Positions 25,282-34,929 of a stretch of 64,000 nt of DNA are shown here, piece after piece. The position numbers were made by a program, and so were the translations under genes. The stretch is from Brevibacterium antiquum. Lineage in GTDB: Bacteria > Actinomycetota > Actinomycetes > Actinomycetales > Brevibacteriaceae. Position 1 is the stretch's first letter. Each line of letters starts with the position of its first letter. The DNA is taken from positions 1 to 64,000 of the forward strand of contig NZ_JABASX010000013.1 of the NCBI RefSeq assembly GCF_016107655.1, written 5' to 3'. The notes beneath the pieces were generated by a model that saw only the letters and a list, made by a program, of their open reading frames with translations, had not been told where the DNA came from and made no database searches.

Positions 25282-26427
25282 GTGCAGGACCTGGACTCGA
25301 TCTCAGAAGACTCACTCATCGCCAAAGGCGGACGCAAGTGGTCAAGCTTTCCGGGCAGCCTCGGCGCGTTCATCGCAGAGATGGACTTCGGTGTCTCACC
25401 AGGCGTGCGCCAGGCACTGCACGAGGTCGATGCGCGTGATCTCTTCGGCTATGCACCGCAGTCGATCGTCTCCGACCTCAAATCGGCTACCTCGGCGTTC
25501 TGCGCCGAACGCTACGGCTGGCAGTTCCCGGAGCAGTATGTCGAGCTCGCCAGTGATGTCATCGCAAGCTTCCTGGGCATCCTCACTCACCTGACCCCGG
25601 CCGACACCCCGATCGTCCTTCCGACGCCCGCCTACATGCCCTTCTTCGATGTCGCCGCAGTGACAGGACGAGAGCTCATCGAGGTGCCGATGATCCGGTC
25701 CGAGACAGGGTGGTCCGTCGACCTCGATGCAGTCGATGCCGCGCTGGTGCCCGGGGCTACCCTGGTTCTGTGCAATCCCCATAATCCGATCGGGAAGGTG
25801 TACACGGAGAGTGAGCTTCTGGAGCTCGCCGAGGTAGTCGAGCGCAATGATGCACGTGTGTTCTCCGACGAGATTCACGCACCCCTCGTCTACGAACCGG
25901 CCCGTCACATTCCCTATGCCAGCCTCAATGAGACCACTGCGTCCCATACTGCGACGGCAACGGCCGCGTCCAAGGCGTTCAACATTCCCGGACTCAAATG
26001 CGCGCAGCTCATCTTCACCAGTGCAGATGACCGCGCGATCTGGGCGAAGAAGGGCAACTTCGTCTCGGGGGCGGCTTCGAACCCCGGCATCTTGGCCACC
26101 ACAGCGGCGTACACCCAGTCAGGTGACTGGCTGGCCGAGATCACCGCTTATCTCAAGGGCAATCGTGAGCTTCTGACCGACCTCGTGGCTACCTATCTGC
26201 CCAATGCCACGTTCCTCCCGCCCGAGGGCACGTACCTGGCGTGGTTGGATCTGCGGGGATATGGACTCGACACCGGTCTATCCGAACATTTCAATGCCCA
26301 GGCCCACGTCGCGATCACCGAGGGGCGCCTGTGTGGTGAAATCGGCGCAGGTCATATCCGATTCAACTTCGCACTTCCGCGCCCCCTGCTCACCGAAGCG
26401 ATCGAACGCATCGCCGCCGCGCTCTGA
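25282..26427 (+). CDS. PatB/MalY-type cystathionine beta-lyase (PLP C-S lyase)
   Basis: 381 aa fold-type I PLP enzyme. GTG start at 25282, with AAGGAG eight bases ahead. PatB-like N-terminus (KWSSFPGSLGAFIAEMDFGVSP, FGYAP), LCNPHNPIGKVYTESEL, FSDEIHAPLVY (PLP Asp), and TATAASKAFNIPGLKCAQ with the Schiff-base Lys. Members of this branch split cystathionine or cysteine S-conjugates to a thiol, pyruvate and ammonia, and some also act as repressors (MalY). In cheese and skin Actinobacteria such activities release volatile thiols. Divergent from an MFS permease and convergent with a PaaX-like regulator, with an 18-bp tandem repeat after its stop. Confidence 0.9.
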   Translation: MQDLDSISEDSLIAKGGRKWSSFPGSLGAFIAEMDFGVSPGVRQALHEVDARDLFGYAPQSIVSDLKSATSAFCAERYGWQFPEQYVELASDVIASFLGILTHLTPADTPIVLPTPAYMPFFDVAAVTGRELIEVPMIRSETGWSVDLDAVDAALVPGATLVLCNPHNPIGKVYTESELLELAEVVERNDARVFSDEIHAPLVYEPARHIPYASLNETTASHTATATAASKAFNIPGLKCAQLIFTSADDRAIWAKKGNFVSGAASNPGILATTAAYTQSGDWLAEITAYLKGNRELLTDLVATYLPNATFLPPEGTYLAWLDLRGYGLDTGLSEHFNAQAHVAITEGRLCGEIGAGHIRFNFALPRPLLTEAIERIAAAL

Positions 26428-26430
26428 CCG

Positions 26431-26496
26431 AGCACAGTGGTCTGAACCGGCACAGTGCTCGGAGTCAGCACAGTGCTCCCATCGGACACAGTCGGC
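26431..26496. repeat. Tandem repeat, 18-bp period, nearly four units
   Basis: CACAGT recurs at 26433, 26451, 26469 and 26487, exactly 18 bp apart; the first three units share GCACAGTG and the second and third share GCACAGTGCTC. It fills the whole gap between the C-S lyase stop and the PaaX-like stop. CCGAGCAC and GTGCTCGG (26428-26435, 26455-26462) inside it can also pair as a hairpin, so it may double as a terminator. Confidence 0.75.
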
Positions 26497-27381
26497 TCAG
26501 CTGTTCGGCAGCCACTCGATGAGGTCGAAGGCTGAGCTCGAACCAGCACACTCCAGGATCTGCTGGTCGAATCTCAGGTAGTACTCCAAGTTGCAGCGGT
26601 CCATGAGAGTGCGGAAGCGCACGGCAGGCTGCTCGGATCCGACCAGCTCCGATGGAAGTATCGGATGCGTCATGACTGCTCGCGCGACCTCGAAATAGAT
26701 GTCGAAGAACTTCACCAACGGCATCTCTGGGAGTCCACCACCCGGGTGGCTGCCATCCTGGCTCAGTGCAGCCAGCTCGCTCTCAAGCGGTGGAAGCTCA
26801 AGAGTCGCGGACTCTACGTCGAAGGCTCGCGCAGTCATTCGTTTCGCGGAAGCCATTTCCGCAGGTTCGATCGTCGCGTATTCGCACCAGCCCGGTTCGA
26901 CGACTGCCGGCAGCTGAGCCGACAGTGCGTCTGAGAGATCCGCAAAGGACAGAAGCAGTCCGGGGCGCAGCTGGCGGTACCCGAGCATTCTGCTCACGTA
27001 CTGGAACCGGTCACGCTGCATCCGCGCTGACTCGGGAATCGAGTACATCACACAGTGGAACCGGCCCTCAAAAGTCGGTTCCTCGCGGTCACCCGCGATG
27101 TCCATGAAGCCGGAGAGTATGCGCGGACTCAATCGATAGATGGAGACTCGTCCGAGTCTCTCGCTGGTCAGAATGTTGCGCTGAACCATCCGCACCAGCT
27201 GATTGTGCACGCTCGAGGACGAATAGCCGTGTTCGGCCAGGACACCGACGATCACGGGCCCGGGCAGACCCTGAGCGCGCAGACAGCCGAAGGCGGAGAT
27301 GACGTCGAAGGCGATGCGGGTCAGACGATACCGATCGCCCACATCTTCCCGACGTTTCGTGTGATCGTGGACACCCGTCAT
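26497..27381 (-). CDS. PaaX-like transcriptional regulator
   Basis: 294 aa, the length of PaaX. The N-terminal winged helix reads GLPGPVIVGVLAEHGYSSSSVHNQLVRMVQRNILTSERLGRVSIYRLS; the middle has the family block RFQYVSRMLGYRQLRPGLLLS; the C-terminal part contains HPILPSELVG, as in PaaX where it precedes the dimer-forming helices. PaaX itself represses phenylacetate catabolism and is released by phenylacetyl-CoA; no paa gene is in the window, so the target is unknown. It is divergent from a gene for a small membrane protein, sharing a 78-bp promoter region. Confidence 0.82.
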   Translation of the reverse strand: MTGVHDHTKRREDVGDRYRLTRIAFDVISAFGCLRAQGLPGPVIVGVLAEHGYSSSSVHNQLVRMVQRNILTSERLGRVSIYRLSPRILSGFMDIAGDREEPTFEGRFHCVMYSIPESARMQRDRFQYVSRMLGYRQLRPGLLLSFADLSDALSAQLPAVVEPGWCEYATIEPAEMASAKRMTARAFDVESATLELPPLESELAALSQDGSHPGGGLPEMPLVKFFDIYFEVARAVMTHPILPSELVGSEQPAVRFRTLMDRCNLEYYLRFDQQILECAGSSSAFDLIEWLPNS

Positions 27382-27459
27382 GCCCAGATCCTAACGTGAA
27401 AGCGCAAGGATCCTGTCGAGCAGGCCGGAAAGACGGTCACGAGCACGAGGAGCAGCATC

Positions 27460-27705
27460 ATGGACGACAGAGTGTACGAAAAGAATCAGCGGGCCTTCCA
27501 GACCGCACGCACCGCCGCGGTGCTGAGCGGAGCGATCACGGCCTTCATCACCTTCGCCGCGTTTATGATCGCAGGCTTCGGGATTCAGGAGACCGCGGCA
27601 TGGATGTTCGCACTGAGTCTCATGTCAGCGTCGGCGCTGTTCGTCATCATGCACATCGTGACGACGAATGACCTCAAGCGAAAACAGCCGACGCCGCAGA
27701 CCTGA
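27460..27705 (+). CDS. Small two-helix membrane protein of unknown function
   Basis: 81 aa. Start supported by GAGGAG seven bases upstream. Two hydrophobic spans at about residues 20-41 (VLSGAITAFITFAAFMIAGF) and 47-69 (WMFALSLMSASALFVIMHIV), with charged termini (MDDRVYEKNQR and NDLKRKQPTPQT), so both ends probably face the cytosol. No family recognised. Convergent with map, only 14 bp apart. Confidence 0.65.
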   Translation: MDDRVYEKNQRAFQTARTAAVLSGAITAFITFAAFMIAGFGIQETAAWMFALSLMSASALFVIMHIVTTNDLKRKQPTPQT

Positions 27706-27719
27706 ATCGACGATCTGCT

Positions 27720-28556
27720 TCAAACACCGGCCGGAGGAACAGGAGTGATTCCGAAGGGTGCCAGACCAGCCACTCCCCCATCCTCAGCGGTGAGTACCCA
27801 GACTCCCCCATCATGTCTGGCGACGCTGTGCTCCCAATGGCTGGCACGTGATCCGTCATCGGTCACGATGGTCCAGCCGTCGGCCAGGGTGATGGTCTCG
27901 CTGCTGCCGGCGGTGAGCATGGGTTCGATCGCGAGGCACATTCCCGATCTGATCTTGGGCCCGTTCGAACGCGCCCGATAGTTGAGAACCTCGGGCGGCA
28001 TATGCATAGCTGTTCCGATGCCATGGCCTGTGAACTCCTCCACGAGTCCCAGATCGGGGGCTTCGCGTGACACGTGATCGTCGATGGCATCCCCGATGTC
28101 ACTGACCTTGTTCCCTGCTGCGAACGCGGCAATGCCCACCCACATGGCCTTCTCCGTGGCCCGGGAGAGTGCGATGTCCGCCTTCGATCCAGCGGCGTCT
28201 CCGCCGATAATCATTGTGAAAGCAGAATCACCGTGGAACCCATCGACGATGGCTCCGCCGTCGATGGACACGAGATCCCCGGACTCGAGGACCCGCTCGC
28301 CCGGTATGCCGTGCACGATCTCCTCGTTCACGGAGATGCACACAACGGCGGGGAACCCCTGGTAGCCAAGGAAGTTGGACTGAGCCCCCGCCTCGGTGAT
28401 CACGGATTCGGCGGCCGCATTCACCTCGGCGGTGGTCGCACCCGGGACTGCTGCCCCGCGAGCAGCTTTCAGCACCGCGTGGGTGAGCAGGCCTGCCCGG
28501 CGCATCGTGACCAGCTGTTCAGGGGACTTCAGCTCGATCCGGGGACCGAAGATCAT
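27720..28556 (-). CDS. map: Methionine aminopeptidase, type I
   Basis: 278 aa. Removes N-terminal Met from nascent proteins. Metal ligands are visible in order: SIDGGAIVDGFHGDSAFT (two Asp), GHGIGTAMHMPPEV (His), CLAIEPML (Glu) and ASHWEHSVA (Glu). The start overlaps the adk stop by 4 bp (ATGA). Usually followed by infA in Actinobacteria; here the unit ends and four unrelated genes intervene. Confidence 0.96.
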   Translation of the reverse strand: MIFGPRIELKSPEQLVTMRRAGLLTHAVLKAARGAAVPGATTAEVNAAAESVITEAGAQSNFLGYQGFPAVVCISVNEEIVHGIPGERVLESGDLVSIDGGAIVDGFHGDSAFTMIIGGDAAGSKADIALSRATEKAMWVGIAAFAAGNKVSDIGDAIDDHVSREAPDLGLVEEFTGHGIGTAMHMPPEVLNYRARSNGPKIRSGMCLAIEPMLTAGSSETITLADGWTIVTDDGSRASHWEHSVARHDGGVWVLTAEDGGVAGLAPFGITPVPPAGV

Positions 28557-29119
28557 CGAATGGAGTCGAGGATTCGGTCGGTGATCTCAGAGACTTCACC
28601 GAGTCCGTCGACCTGGCGCAGCAGGCCGCGTTCGCGGTAGATGTCGGTCAAGGGCTGAGTCTGCTCGGCGTAGACGTCCAGGCGGTGACGGATGACGTCC
28701 TCACTGTCATCGCTGCGACCCTCGGTCTGTGCACGCGCCAGGAGACGGGCGACGACCTCGTCGATATCAGCGGTGAGCTCGACGACCTGCTCGATCTCAT
28801 GGCCCTGAGCGGCGAGGATCCGATCGAGCTCGTCGACCTGTGCGCTGGTGCGCGGGTAGCCGTCGAGGAGGAATCCCTCAGCAGCATCGTCCTGGCCCAG
28901 TCGATCAGCGACCATCGAATTGGTCACCTCGTCGGGGACGTACTCGCCGGCGTCCATATAGCGCTTGGCAAGATTGCCCAGTTCGGTTTCGCCCTTCACA
29001 TTCGCACGGAAGATGTCACCGGTCGAGATCGCGGGGATGTTCAGCGCCTCGGACAGTCGTGCGGCCTGGGTGCCTTTGCCGGCGCCAGGGGGGCCGATCA
29101 GAATGATGCGTGAGCTCAT
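28553..29119 (-). CDS. adk: Adenylate kinase
   Basis: 188 aa, the short form without the zinc/LID insertion, as usual in Actinobacteria. P-loop IGPPGAGKGTQAARL, AMP site ISTGDIFRANV and GFLLDGYPRTSAQ. ATG at 29119 is chosen because GGAAGGAAA stands ahead and the family begins right there; the frame runs on to 29203 without meaning. In the secY-adk-map unit. Confidence 0.97.
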   Translation of the reverse strand: MSSRIILIGPPGAGKGTQAARLSEALNIPAISTGDIFRANVKGETELGNLAKRYMDAGEYVPDEVTNSMVADRLGQDDAAEGFLLDGYPRTSAQVDELDRILAAQGHEIEQVVELTADIDEVVARLLARAQTEGRSDDSEDVIRHRLDVYAEQTQPLTDIYRERGLLRQVDGLGEVSEITDRILDSIR

Positions 29120-29159
29120 AAGGTATTTCCTTCCAATGGATTTCCGCGGTCGGGGTCGG

Positions 29160-30461
29160 TCAGCGCAGCAGACCTTCATAGTGGCGCTGCTGCATCTGTG
29201 CATCGATCTGCTTGACGGTCTCGAGACCGACTCCCACCACGATCAGAAGCGAGGTGCCGCCGAACGGGAAGTTCTGGTTCGCGTTGATGAGAACCAGCGC
29301 GATCAGCGGAATCAGTGCGATGAAGGCAAGGTAGAGCGAGCCCGGGAAGTTGATGCGGCTGAGCACGAAGCTCAGGTAGTCGGCTGTGGGCTTTCCTGCA
29401 CGGATGCCGGGGACGAAGCCGCCGTACTTCTTCATATTGTCGGCGACTTCCTCCGGGTTGAAGGTGATCGCGACATAGAAGTAGGCGAAGAAGATCGTCA
29501 GCACGGCGTAAGTGGCGATGTAGATGGGGTGGTCACCGCGTGTGAAGTAAGTGTTGATCCACTCCACCCATTTGCTCTCGGGATCGAAGAACTGCGAGAT
29601 CAGGCTCGGCAGATAGAGAACCGAGGAAGCGAAGATCACCGGGATCACACCGGCCATGTTGACCTTGATCGGGATGTAGGTCGAGGTCCCGCCGAACATC
29701 CGTCGACCAACCATGCGCTTGGCGTACTGGACCGGGATGCGGCGCTGGGACTGCTCGACGAACACGACGAGGGCCACGAGCACCAGACCGACGGCGATGA
29801 CGATGAGGAAGATGTCGATGCCCTGTTCGCGGAAGATCGCTCCCAGCGACGACGGGAAGGCCGAAGCCACCGAGGTGAAAATGAGCAGCGACATTCCGTT
29901 GCCCACTCCGTGTTCGGTGATCTGCTCGCCGAGCCACATGATGAGGCCGGTGCCTGCCACCAGGGTGATGACGAGGACGGCGATGCCCCACCAGGTGTCG
30001 TTGGTGATGAGGTCGGTGCAGCCTTCGATCGAACCGAAGAGCGCTCCCGAGCGCACGGTGGACACGAGGGTAGTGGCATTGAGCACGGCCAGCCCGATGG
30101 TCAGGTAGCGCGTGTACTGGGTGAGCTTCGCCTGGCCTGAGGCGCCCTCTTTGTGGAGCGACTCGAAGCGCGGAATGACCACGCGCAGAAGCTGCACGAT
30201 GATGCTGGCGGTGATGTAGGGCATGATGCCCAGAGCGAAGATCGACAGCTGCAGCAGTGCACCACCGCTGAACAGGTTGATCATCGCGAACCCGCCCTCA
30301 TTCAGCTGCGGGGACGCCACGCACTCTTGGACCTGCGTGTAGTCGATTCCCGGCGAGGGAATGAACGAACCGAGCCGGAAGATGACGAGAATGCCCAGGG
30401 TGAAGAGGAGTTTGTTCCTCAGGTCGGGCGTTCTGAAGGCCCTCCGAATTGCGCCGATCAA
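29160..30461 (-). CDS. secY: Protein translocase subunit SecY
   Basis: 433 aa with ten membrane spans, the channel of the Sec translocon. Begins MIGAIRRAFRTPDLRNKLLFTLGIL; conserved GIMPYITASIIVQLL in helix 2 and SGQAKLTQYTRY in the first cytosolic loop; QIDAQMQQRHYEG at the C-terminus. The start is TTG at 30461 behind GAGGAGG. A terminator-like hairpin lies between rplO and this gene, so secY-adk-map probably has a promoter of its own within 30462-30670. Confidence 0.97.
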   Translation of the reverse strand: MIGAIRRAFRTPDLRNKLLFTLGILVIFRLGSFIPSPGIDYTQVQECVASPQLNEGGFAMINLFSGGALLQLSIFALGIMPYITASIIVQLLRVVIPRFESLHKEGASGQAKLTQYTRYLTIGLAVLNATTLVSTVRSGALFGSIEGCTDLITNDTWWGIAVLVITLVAGTGLIMWLGEQITEHGVGNGMSLLIFTSVASAFPSSLGAIFREQGIDIFLIVIAVGLVLVALVVFVEQSQRRIPVQYAKRMVGRRMFGGTSTYIPIKVNMAGVIPVIFASSVLYLPSLISQFFDPESKWVEWINTYFTRGDHPIYIATYAVLTIFFAYFYVAITFNPEEVADNMKKYGGFVPGIRAGKPTADYLSFVLSRINFPGSLYLAFIALIPLIALVLINANQNFPFGGTSLLIVVGVGLETVKQIDAQMQQRHYEGLLR

Positions 30462-30674
30462 GCGTCCTCCTCATTGGGGGATGAAAAAGTCAGGGTCGAA
30501 GATACGACCTGGCGAATAAGACAAATACCTGCAAAAGACTACCAGGCTATGACCGTCAGGCTGAAACCGAGAGGCGGCTTGGACGACTGCTCAGCCCCGA
30601 TATCGTCGGGACTGTGTCGAAACCGACTCTGAGGCATCTTCGCCCAGGTCGCGGGCTCGAGAATTCGAGCACGA

Positions 30675-30707
30675 AGAAGGGGCGATCACAATGTGACCGC
30701 CCCTTCT
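30675..30707 (-). terminator. Terminator of the spc operon (after rplO)
   Basis: AGAAGGGGCG pairs with CGCCCCTTCT, continued after one mismatch by TCAC/GTGA, loop AAT; 41 nt after the rplO stop on the minus strand. The rest of the 286-bp gap to secY (30462-30747) holds an AT-rich stretch at 30500-30540 suitable for a promoter, but no clear -35/-10 pair. Confidence 0.8.
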
Positions 30708-30747
30708 GAGGAACCCTGAGAGTTCAGACCCGCTGTGCGAGTGCTGT

Positions 30748-31200
30748 TCAGGCTTCGCTGACGCTTCCGCCTGCAGCCAGGATCTTCTCGAGTGCTGAAC
30801 CCGAGACCTTGTCCGCAGTGATGTTCAGAGCAACGGTGATCTCACCGGTGCCCAGAACCTTCACGGGCTGCTTTGGACGCACGGCGCCCTTGGCAACCAG
30901 ATCGGCGACAGTGACGTCGCCGCCTTCTGGGTACAAGGCCGACAGCTTGTCAAGATTGACAACCTGGAACGTCACCTTTGCGGGGTTCTTGAACCCGCGC
31001 AGCTTAGGCAGACGCATGTGCATCGGAGTCTGTCCACCCTCGAAGCCGTGAGGAACCTGGTAGCGGGCACGTGTGCCCTTGGTTCCGCGTCCGGCTGTCT
31101 TGCCCTTCGAAGCTTCACCACGACCGACACGGGTCTTGGCGGTTTTTGCTCCAGGGGCAGGACGGAGATCGTGGACCTTCAGTGAGTCGTCATTCGACAT
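30748..31200 (-). CDS. rplO: Ribosomal protein L15
   Basis: 150 aa. [35 protein letters not shown] at the N-terminus, [21 protein letters not shown] and the C-terminal core [17 protein letters not shown]. Late-assembly 50S protein; last gene of the spc ribosomal group before the terminator. Confidence 0.98.
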   Translation of the reverse strand: MSNDDSLKVHDLRPAPGAKTAKTRVGRGEASKGKTAGRGTKGTRARYQVPHGFEGGQTPMHMRLPKLRGFKNPAKVTFQVVNLDKLSALYPEGGDVTVADLVAKGAVRPKQPVKVLGTGEITVALNITADKVSGSALEKILAAGGSVSEA

Positions 31201-31201
31201 A

Positions 31202-31384
31202 TCAATCCACCTCTTCCACAGTCACGAGGTGACGCACGACGTTGATCATTCCCCGGATTTCCGGGCGATCTTCGCACACCACCACATCGTCGATCCGCTT
31301 CAGTCCAAGCGATCGCAGCGACGCGCGCTGGTTCGGCTTGCCACCGATATCGGACTTGCGCTGGGTTACCTTGAGCTTTGCCAT
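31202..31384 (-). CDS. rpmD: Ribosomal protein L30
   Basis: 60 aa. [20 protein letters not shown] and [20 protein letters not shown] then [15 protein letters not shown]. Overlaps the rpsE stop by one base and ends one base before rplO. Confidence 0.98.
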   Translation of the reverse strand: MAKLKVTQRKSDIGGKPNQRASLRSLGLKRIDDVVVCEDRPEIRGMINVVRHLVTVEEVD

Positions 31385-32076
31385 CAGGACTTCCTCTCGC
31401 TTTCAGCAGCCGCCCGCAGCAATGCGTGAGGGGCGACCTCGTCCACAGGCAGACCACGGCGTGCCGCGACCTGCTCTGGGCGTTCGAGGCTCTGGAGGGC
31501 CTTGATCGCCGCGCGAACGATGTTGATTGCGTTGGCTGATCCCAGCGACTTGGACAGGATGTCCTGAACGCCGGCAGCATCGAGGACCGCACGCACCGGA
31601 CCACCGGCGATGACGCCGGTACCGGGAGCGGCAGGCCGAAGCATGACGACACCGGCAGCGGTCTCACCCTGGATCGGGTGCGGAATGGTCTTCTGGATGC
31701 GGGGGACGCGGAAGAAGCTCTTCTTCGCCTCCTCAACACCCTTGGCAATGGCTGCAGGAACTTCCTTAGCCTTGCCGTAGCCCATGCCGACCATGCCGTC
31801 TCCGTCACCGACGACGACGAGGGCGGTGAAGGAGAACCGACGTCCACCCTTGACGACCTTCGACACACGGTTGATCGTCACGACGTGCTCGATGAACTGG
31901 CTCTTCTCTTCGCGGTCACCGCGACCGCCGCGTCCACGACCTTCGCCGCGTCCACGACCCTGGCCGCCCTGACCACCCTGACCACCTTGACCGCGGCCAC
32001 GTGAGGAGCGATCACTGTTGCTATCGGTGCGGGTCTCAGCAGCTGGCTGCTGTTCCTTGTTCTCTTCAGTGCTCAT
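31384..32076 (-). CDS. rpsE: Ribosomal protein S5 with an RG-rich N-terminal extension
   Basis: 230 aa against about 166 in E. coli. Residues about 24-57 are a low-complexity Arg/Gly/Gln run ([26 protein letters not shown]) ahead of the normal S5 fold, which starts near [24 protein letters not shown] and includes [13 protein letters not shown] and [17 protein letters not shown]. The ATG overlaps the rplR stop by 4 bp. S5 lies at the mRNA entry site and helps in decoding accuracy; the tail would project there. Confidence 0.96.
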   Translation of the reverse strand: MSTEENKEQQPAAETRTDSNSDRSSRGRGQGGQGGQGGQGRGRGEGRGRGGRGDREEKSQFIEHVVTINRVSKVVKGGRRFSFTALVVVGDGDGMVGMGYGKAKEVPAAIAKGVEEAKKSFFRVPRIQKTIPHPIQGETAAGVVMLRPAAPGTGVIAGGPVRAVLDAAGVQDILSKSLGSANAINIVRAAIKALQSLERPEQVAARRGLPVDEVAPHALLRAAAESERKS

Positions 32077-32453
32077 AGGGCCAATCCTCCTTCACGTGCA
32101 CCTTCGGCGATTGCCTGTACACGTCCATGGTAGGCGTTGCCGCCACGGTCGAATACAACAGCTTCGATGCCGGCTTCCTTGGCGCGCTGGGCTACCAGTT
32201 CGCCGACCTTGTGGGCCTTGCCGGTTTTATCACCGTCGAGTGTGCGCAGGTCGGCTTCCATGGTGGAGGCCGATGCCAAGGTCTTGCCGACGGTATCGTC
32301 GATGACCTGGACAAAGACGTGGCGCGTGGAGCGAGTCACTGACAGGCGTGGGCGTTCCGGCGTACCGCTGACATGCTTGCGCAGACGAGCGTGACGACGC
32401 TTGCGGGCCGCAGCCCTGCCCTTGCCGTAGCTTTCCTTTTTGCCAAAGGCCAT
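32073..32453 (-). CDS. rplR: Ribosomal protein L18
   Basis: 126 aa. [21 protein letters not shown] and the 5S rRNA-binding core [20 protein letters not shown], ending [15 protein letters not shown]. Binds 5S rRNA with L5. Adjacent to rplF, 2 bp apart. Confidence 0.98.
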   Translation of the reverse strand: MAFGKKESYGKGRAAARKRRHARLRKHVSGTPERPRLSVTRSTRHVFVQVIDDTVGKTLASASTMEADLRTLDGDKTGKAHKVGELVAQRAKEAGIEAVVFDRGGNAYHGRVQAIAEGAREGGLAL

Positions 32454-32455
32454 CT

Positions 32456-32992
32456 CTACTTACCAGCCTTTCCGACCTTGCGACGGACATTTTCTCCGAC
32501 GTAGCGAACACCCTTGCCCTTGTAAGGCTCAGGCTTGCGCAGCTTCCGGATGTTGGCAGCGGTCTCTCCGACCAGCTGCTTGTCGATGCCGTGAACGGCC
32601 AGCTTGGTCTGTCCGTCGACCGTGAAGGAGATTCCCTCAGCTGGTTCAACGGTGATCGAGTGGCTGTAGCCCAGAGCGAACTCGAGGTTCGATCCCTTGG
32701 CCTGCACGCGGTAACCGGTGCCGACGATTTCGAGAGCCTTCGAGTAGCCCTCGGTCACACCGACGATCATGTTGTTGATCATGGTGCGGGACAGTCCGTG
32801 CAGCGAACGCGATTCGCGCTCCTCGTTCGGACGGGCCACTGTGACGACGCCTTCGTCGAGCGATACGGTGATCGGCTCGGCGATGGTGACGGACAGCTCG
32901 CCCTTAGGTCCCTTGACGGCGACATCCTGGCCATCGATTTTGACCTCTACGCCATTCGGGACGGAGATCGGGTTCTTGCCAATACGTGACAT
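32456..32992 (-). CDS. rplF: Ribosomal protein L6
   Basis: 178 aa. [20 protein letters not shown] and the C-terminal signature [24 protein letters not shown] 32992 is chosen because it carries GGAGAG upstream and the family motif begins there; the frame is open to 33043 but overlaps rpsH. Confidence 0.98.
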   Translation of the reverse strand: MSRIGKNPISVPNGVEVKIDGQDVAVKGPKGELSVTIAEPITVSLDEGVVTVARPNEERESRSLHGLSRTMINNMIVGVTEGYSKALEIVGTGYRVQAKGSNLEFALGYSHSITVEPAEGISFTVDGQTKLAVHGIDKQLVGETAANIRKLRKPEPYKGKGVRYVGENVRRKVGKAGK

Positions 32993-33008
32993 ATTCTTCT
33001 CTCCTTCC

Positions 33009-33407
33009 TTACCAGACGTAGGCGAGGACTTCCCCACCCACACCCTTCTTGGCGGCCTGACGATCAGTCAGGAGACCTGACGAGGTCGACAGGATGGCGA
33101 TGCCGAGTCCACCGAGGACCTTAGGCAAGTTGGTCGACTTCGCGTAGACGCGCAGCCCGGGCTTCGACACACGGCGCAGGCCGGCGATCGAACGCTCGCG
33201 GTTGGGACCGAACTTGAGGTCCATGAGGAGGGTCTTACCGACCTGAGCGTCTTCGACGCTCCAACCGGTGATGTAGCCCTCGCTCTTGAGGATCTCAGCG
33301 ATGTTGGATTTCAGCTTGGAGAACGGCATGCTGACGTCCTCGTGATAAGCCGAGTTGGCGTTCCGCAGACGTGTCAACATGTCTGCGACTGGATCAGTCA
33401 TTGTCAT
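33009..33407 (-). CDS. rpsH: Ribosomal protein S8
   Basis: 132 aa. [20 protein letters not shown], then [34 protein letters not shown] with the rRNA-binding segment. Directly follows rplE after a 69-bp gap, where rpsN is found in many bacteria but not here. Confidence 0.98.
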   Translation of the reverse strand: MTMTDPVADMLTRLRNANSAYHEDVSMPFSKLKSNIAEILKSEGYITGWSVEDAQVGKTLLMDLKFGPNRERSIAGLRRVSKPGLRVYAKSTNLPKVLGGLGIAILSTSSGLLTDRQAAKKGVGGEVLAYVW

Positions 33408-33476
33408 TTGGGCTCTAGCCCTTCCTCGTTACGGTTTCCGCCCACGCAATGCGTGCTTGGACCTGCAACGTAGCGA

Positions 33477-34046
33477 TTATTTGGTCTTGAACGGGAACCC
33501 GAGGTGACGCAGAAGTGCACGTCCCTCGTCGTCGGTGTTCGCTGTAGTCACAACTGTGATATCCATACCCCGGACGCGGTCAATCCGGTCCTGATCGATC
33601 TCGTGGAACATCGACTGTTCCGTGAGACCGAAGGTGTAGTTACCGTTCCCGTCGAACTGACGATCCGAGAGGCCGCGGAAGTCGCGGATACGCGGAAGAG
33701 CCAGAGAGATGACACGGTCGACGAATTCCCACATACGGGCTCCACGCATGGTGACGTGGGCTCCAATGGGCTGACCTTCGCGCAACTTGAACTGGGCGAT
33801 GGATTTCCTCGCCCGAGTCACGATCGGCTTCTGACCGGTGATCAGAGTGAGATCGTTGATTGCGCCTTCGATCAGCTTCGAATCGCGTGCTGCGTCACCC
33901 ACACCCATGTTCACGACGACCTTGGTCAGACCGGGAACCTGCATGGGGTTTGCGTAGTTGAACTCGTCCTGCAGCTTGGCCACGATGTCATCGCGGTAAA
34001 CCTGCTTGAGGCGTGGCGCTGGACGGCTCGTTGTTGTTTCCGTCAT
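33477..34046 (-). CDS. rplE: Ribosomal protein L5
   Basis: 189 aa. [47 protein letters not shown] and [20 protein letters not shown]. Binds 5S rRNA and tRNA. ATG shares one base with the rplX stop (TGATG). Confidence 0.98.
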   Translation of the reverse strand: MTETTTSRPAPRLKQVYRDDIVAKLQDEFNYANPMQVPGLTKVVVNMGVGDAARDSKLIEGAINDLTLITGQKPIVTRARKSIAQFKLREGQPIGAHVTMRGARMWEFVDRVISLALPRIRDFRGLSDRQFDGNGNYTFGLTEQSMFHEIDQDRIDRVRGMDITVVTTANTDDEGRALLRHLGFPFKTK

Positions 34047-34420
34047 CAGATCTCCTCCCCGGTGCGACGCGAGACGCGGACGCGGACAGTCTTATCCCGA
34101 CCATCGCGTTCCACAGTTTCCTCGCGGTATCCGACGCGGGTGGGCTTGTTGTCCTTAGGATCAACGAGCGCCACGTTGGACACGTGGATTGGGGCTTCGT
34201 GAGTCTCACGGCCACCGGCAGTGCCGCCGGCCTGAGTCTGCGTTGCCTTCTTGTGCTTGATCACGCGGTTGATGCCCTCAACGAGGACGCGGTTGCGTTC
34301 CGGGTACACGGCAAGAACCTTGCCCTGCTTCCCACGATCGCCACCCCGTGACTGACGGGCGCCTGCAATCACCTGGACGAGGTCGCCCTTCTTGATCTTG
34401 AGCTTGTTCGCCATGCTCAC
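34046..34420 (-). CDS. rplX: Ribosomal protein L24
   Basis: 124 aa from the GTG at 34420, or 122 from the ATG at 34414; the second fits the usual N-terminus [21 protein letters not shown] motif: [25 protein letters not shown]. Assembly initiator of the 50S. GTG overlaps the rplN stop by 4 bp. Confidence 0.97.
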   Translation of the reverse strand: MSMANKLKIKKGDLVQVIAGARQSRGGDRGKQGKVLAVYPERNRVLVEGINRVIKHKKATQTQAGGTAGGRETHEAPIHVSNVALVDPKDNKPTRVGYREETVERDGRDKTVRVRVSRRTGEEI

Positions 34421-34785
34421 AACACCTCCGGTGCCAGGGAGACGATCTTCATGAACTTCTTGTCGCGCAATTCGCGTCCCACGGGTCCGAAGATACGGGT
34501 TCCGCGTGGTTCGCCATCAGTCTTGAGAATGACTGCTGCATTCTCGTCGAACTTGATGTACGAACCATCGGGACGACGGCGTTCCTTGGCGGTGCGAACG
34601 ATGACAGCCTTGACGACGTCACCCTTCTTCACGTTTCCACCAGGAATTGCGTCTTTGACGGTTGCCACGATGGTGTCACCGATCGAGGCATAACGCCGAC
34701 CGGAACCACCCAGAATCCTGATTGCCAGGATCTGCTTGGCACCAGTGTTGTCGGCGACCTTGAGTCGCGACTCTTGCTGAATCAC
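34417..34785 (-). CDS. rplN: Ribosomal protein L14
   Basis: 122 aa, highly conserved: [46 protein letters not shown]. Starts with GTG at 34785 behind GACAGGAG. A 144-bp spacer separates it from rpsQ, the longest inside the S10/spc block, and may hold the spc promoter. Confidence 0.98.
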   Translation of the reverse strand: MIQQESRLKVADNTGAKQILAIRILGGSGRRYASIGDTIVATVKDAIPGGNVKKGDVVKAVIVRTAKERRRPDGSYIKFDENAAVILKTDGEPRGTRIFGPVGRELRDKKFMKIVSLAPEVL

Positions 34786-34929
34786 TATTTTCTCCTGTCG
34801 TCGCGCCGGTTCTCACACGATTGGATGAGCCTTGCGGAACGGATTAATGACATTTCACCCCATTCCCGGTAGCCGCCCACGATCTGCTGGAGACCGTGGG
34901 CGGGACCGGGTGGGAGGGGTGGCGTCGGC

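Noticed and set aside
29713..30140. Long plus-strand frames opposite secY (131 and 391 codons, 28965-30140)
   Set aside because: Antisense shadows of secY and adk in high-GC DNA; composition shows charged repeats typical of complement reading.
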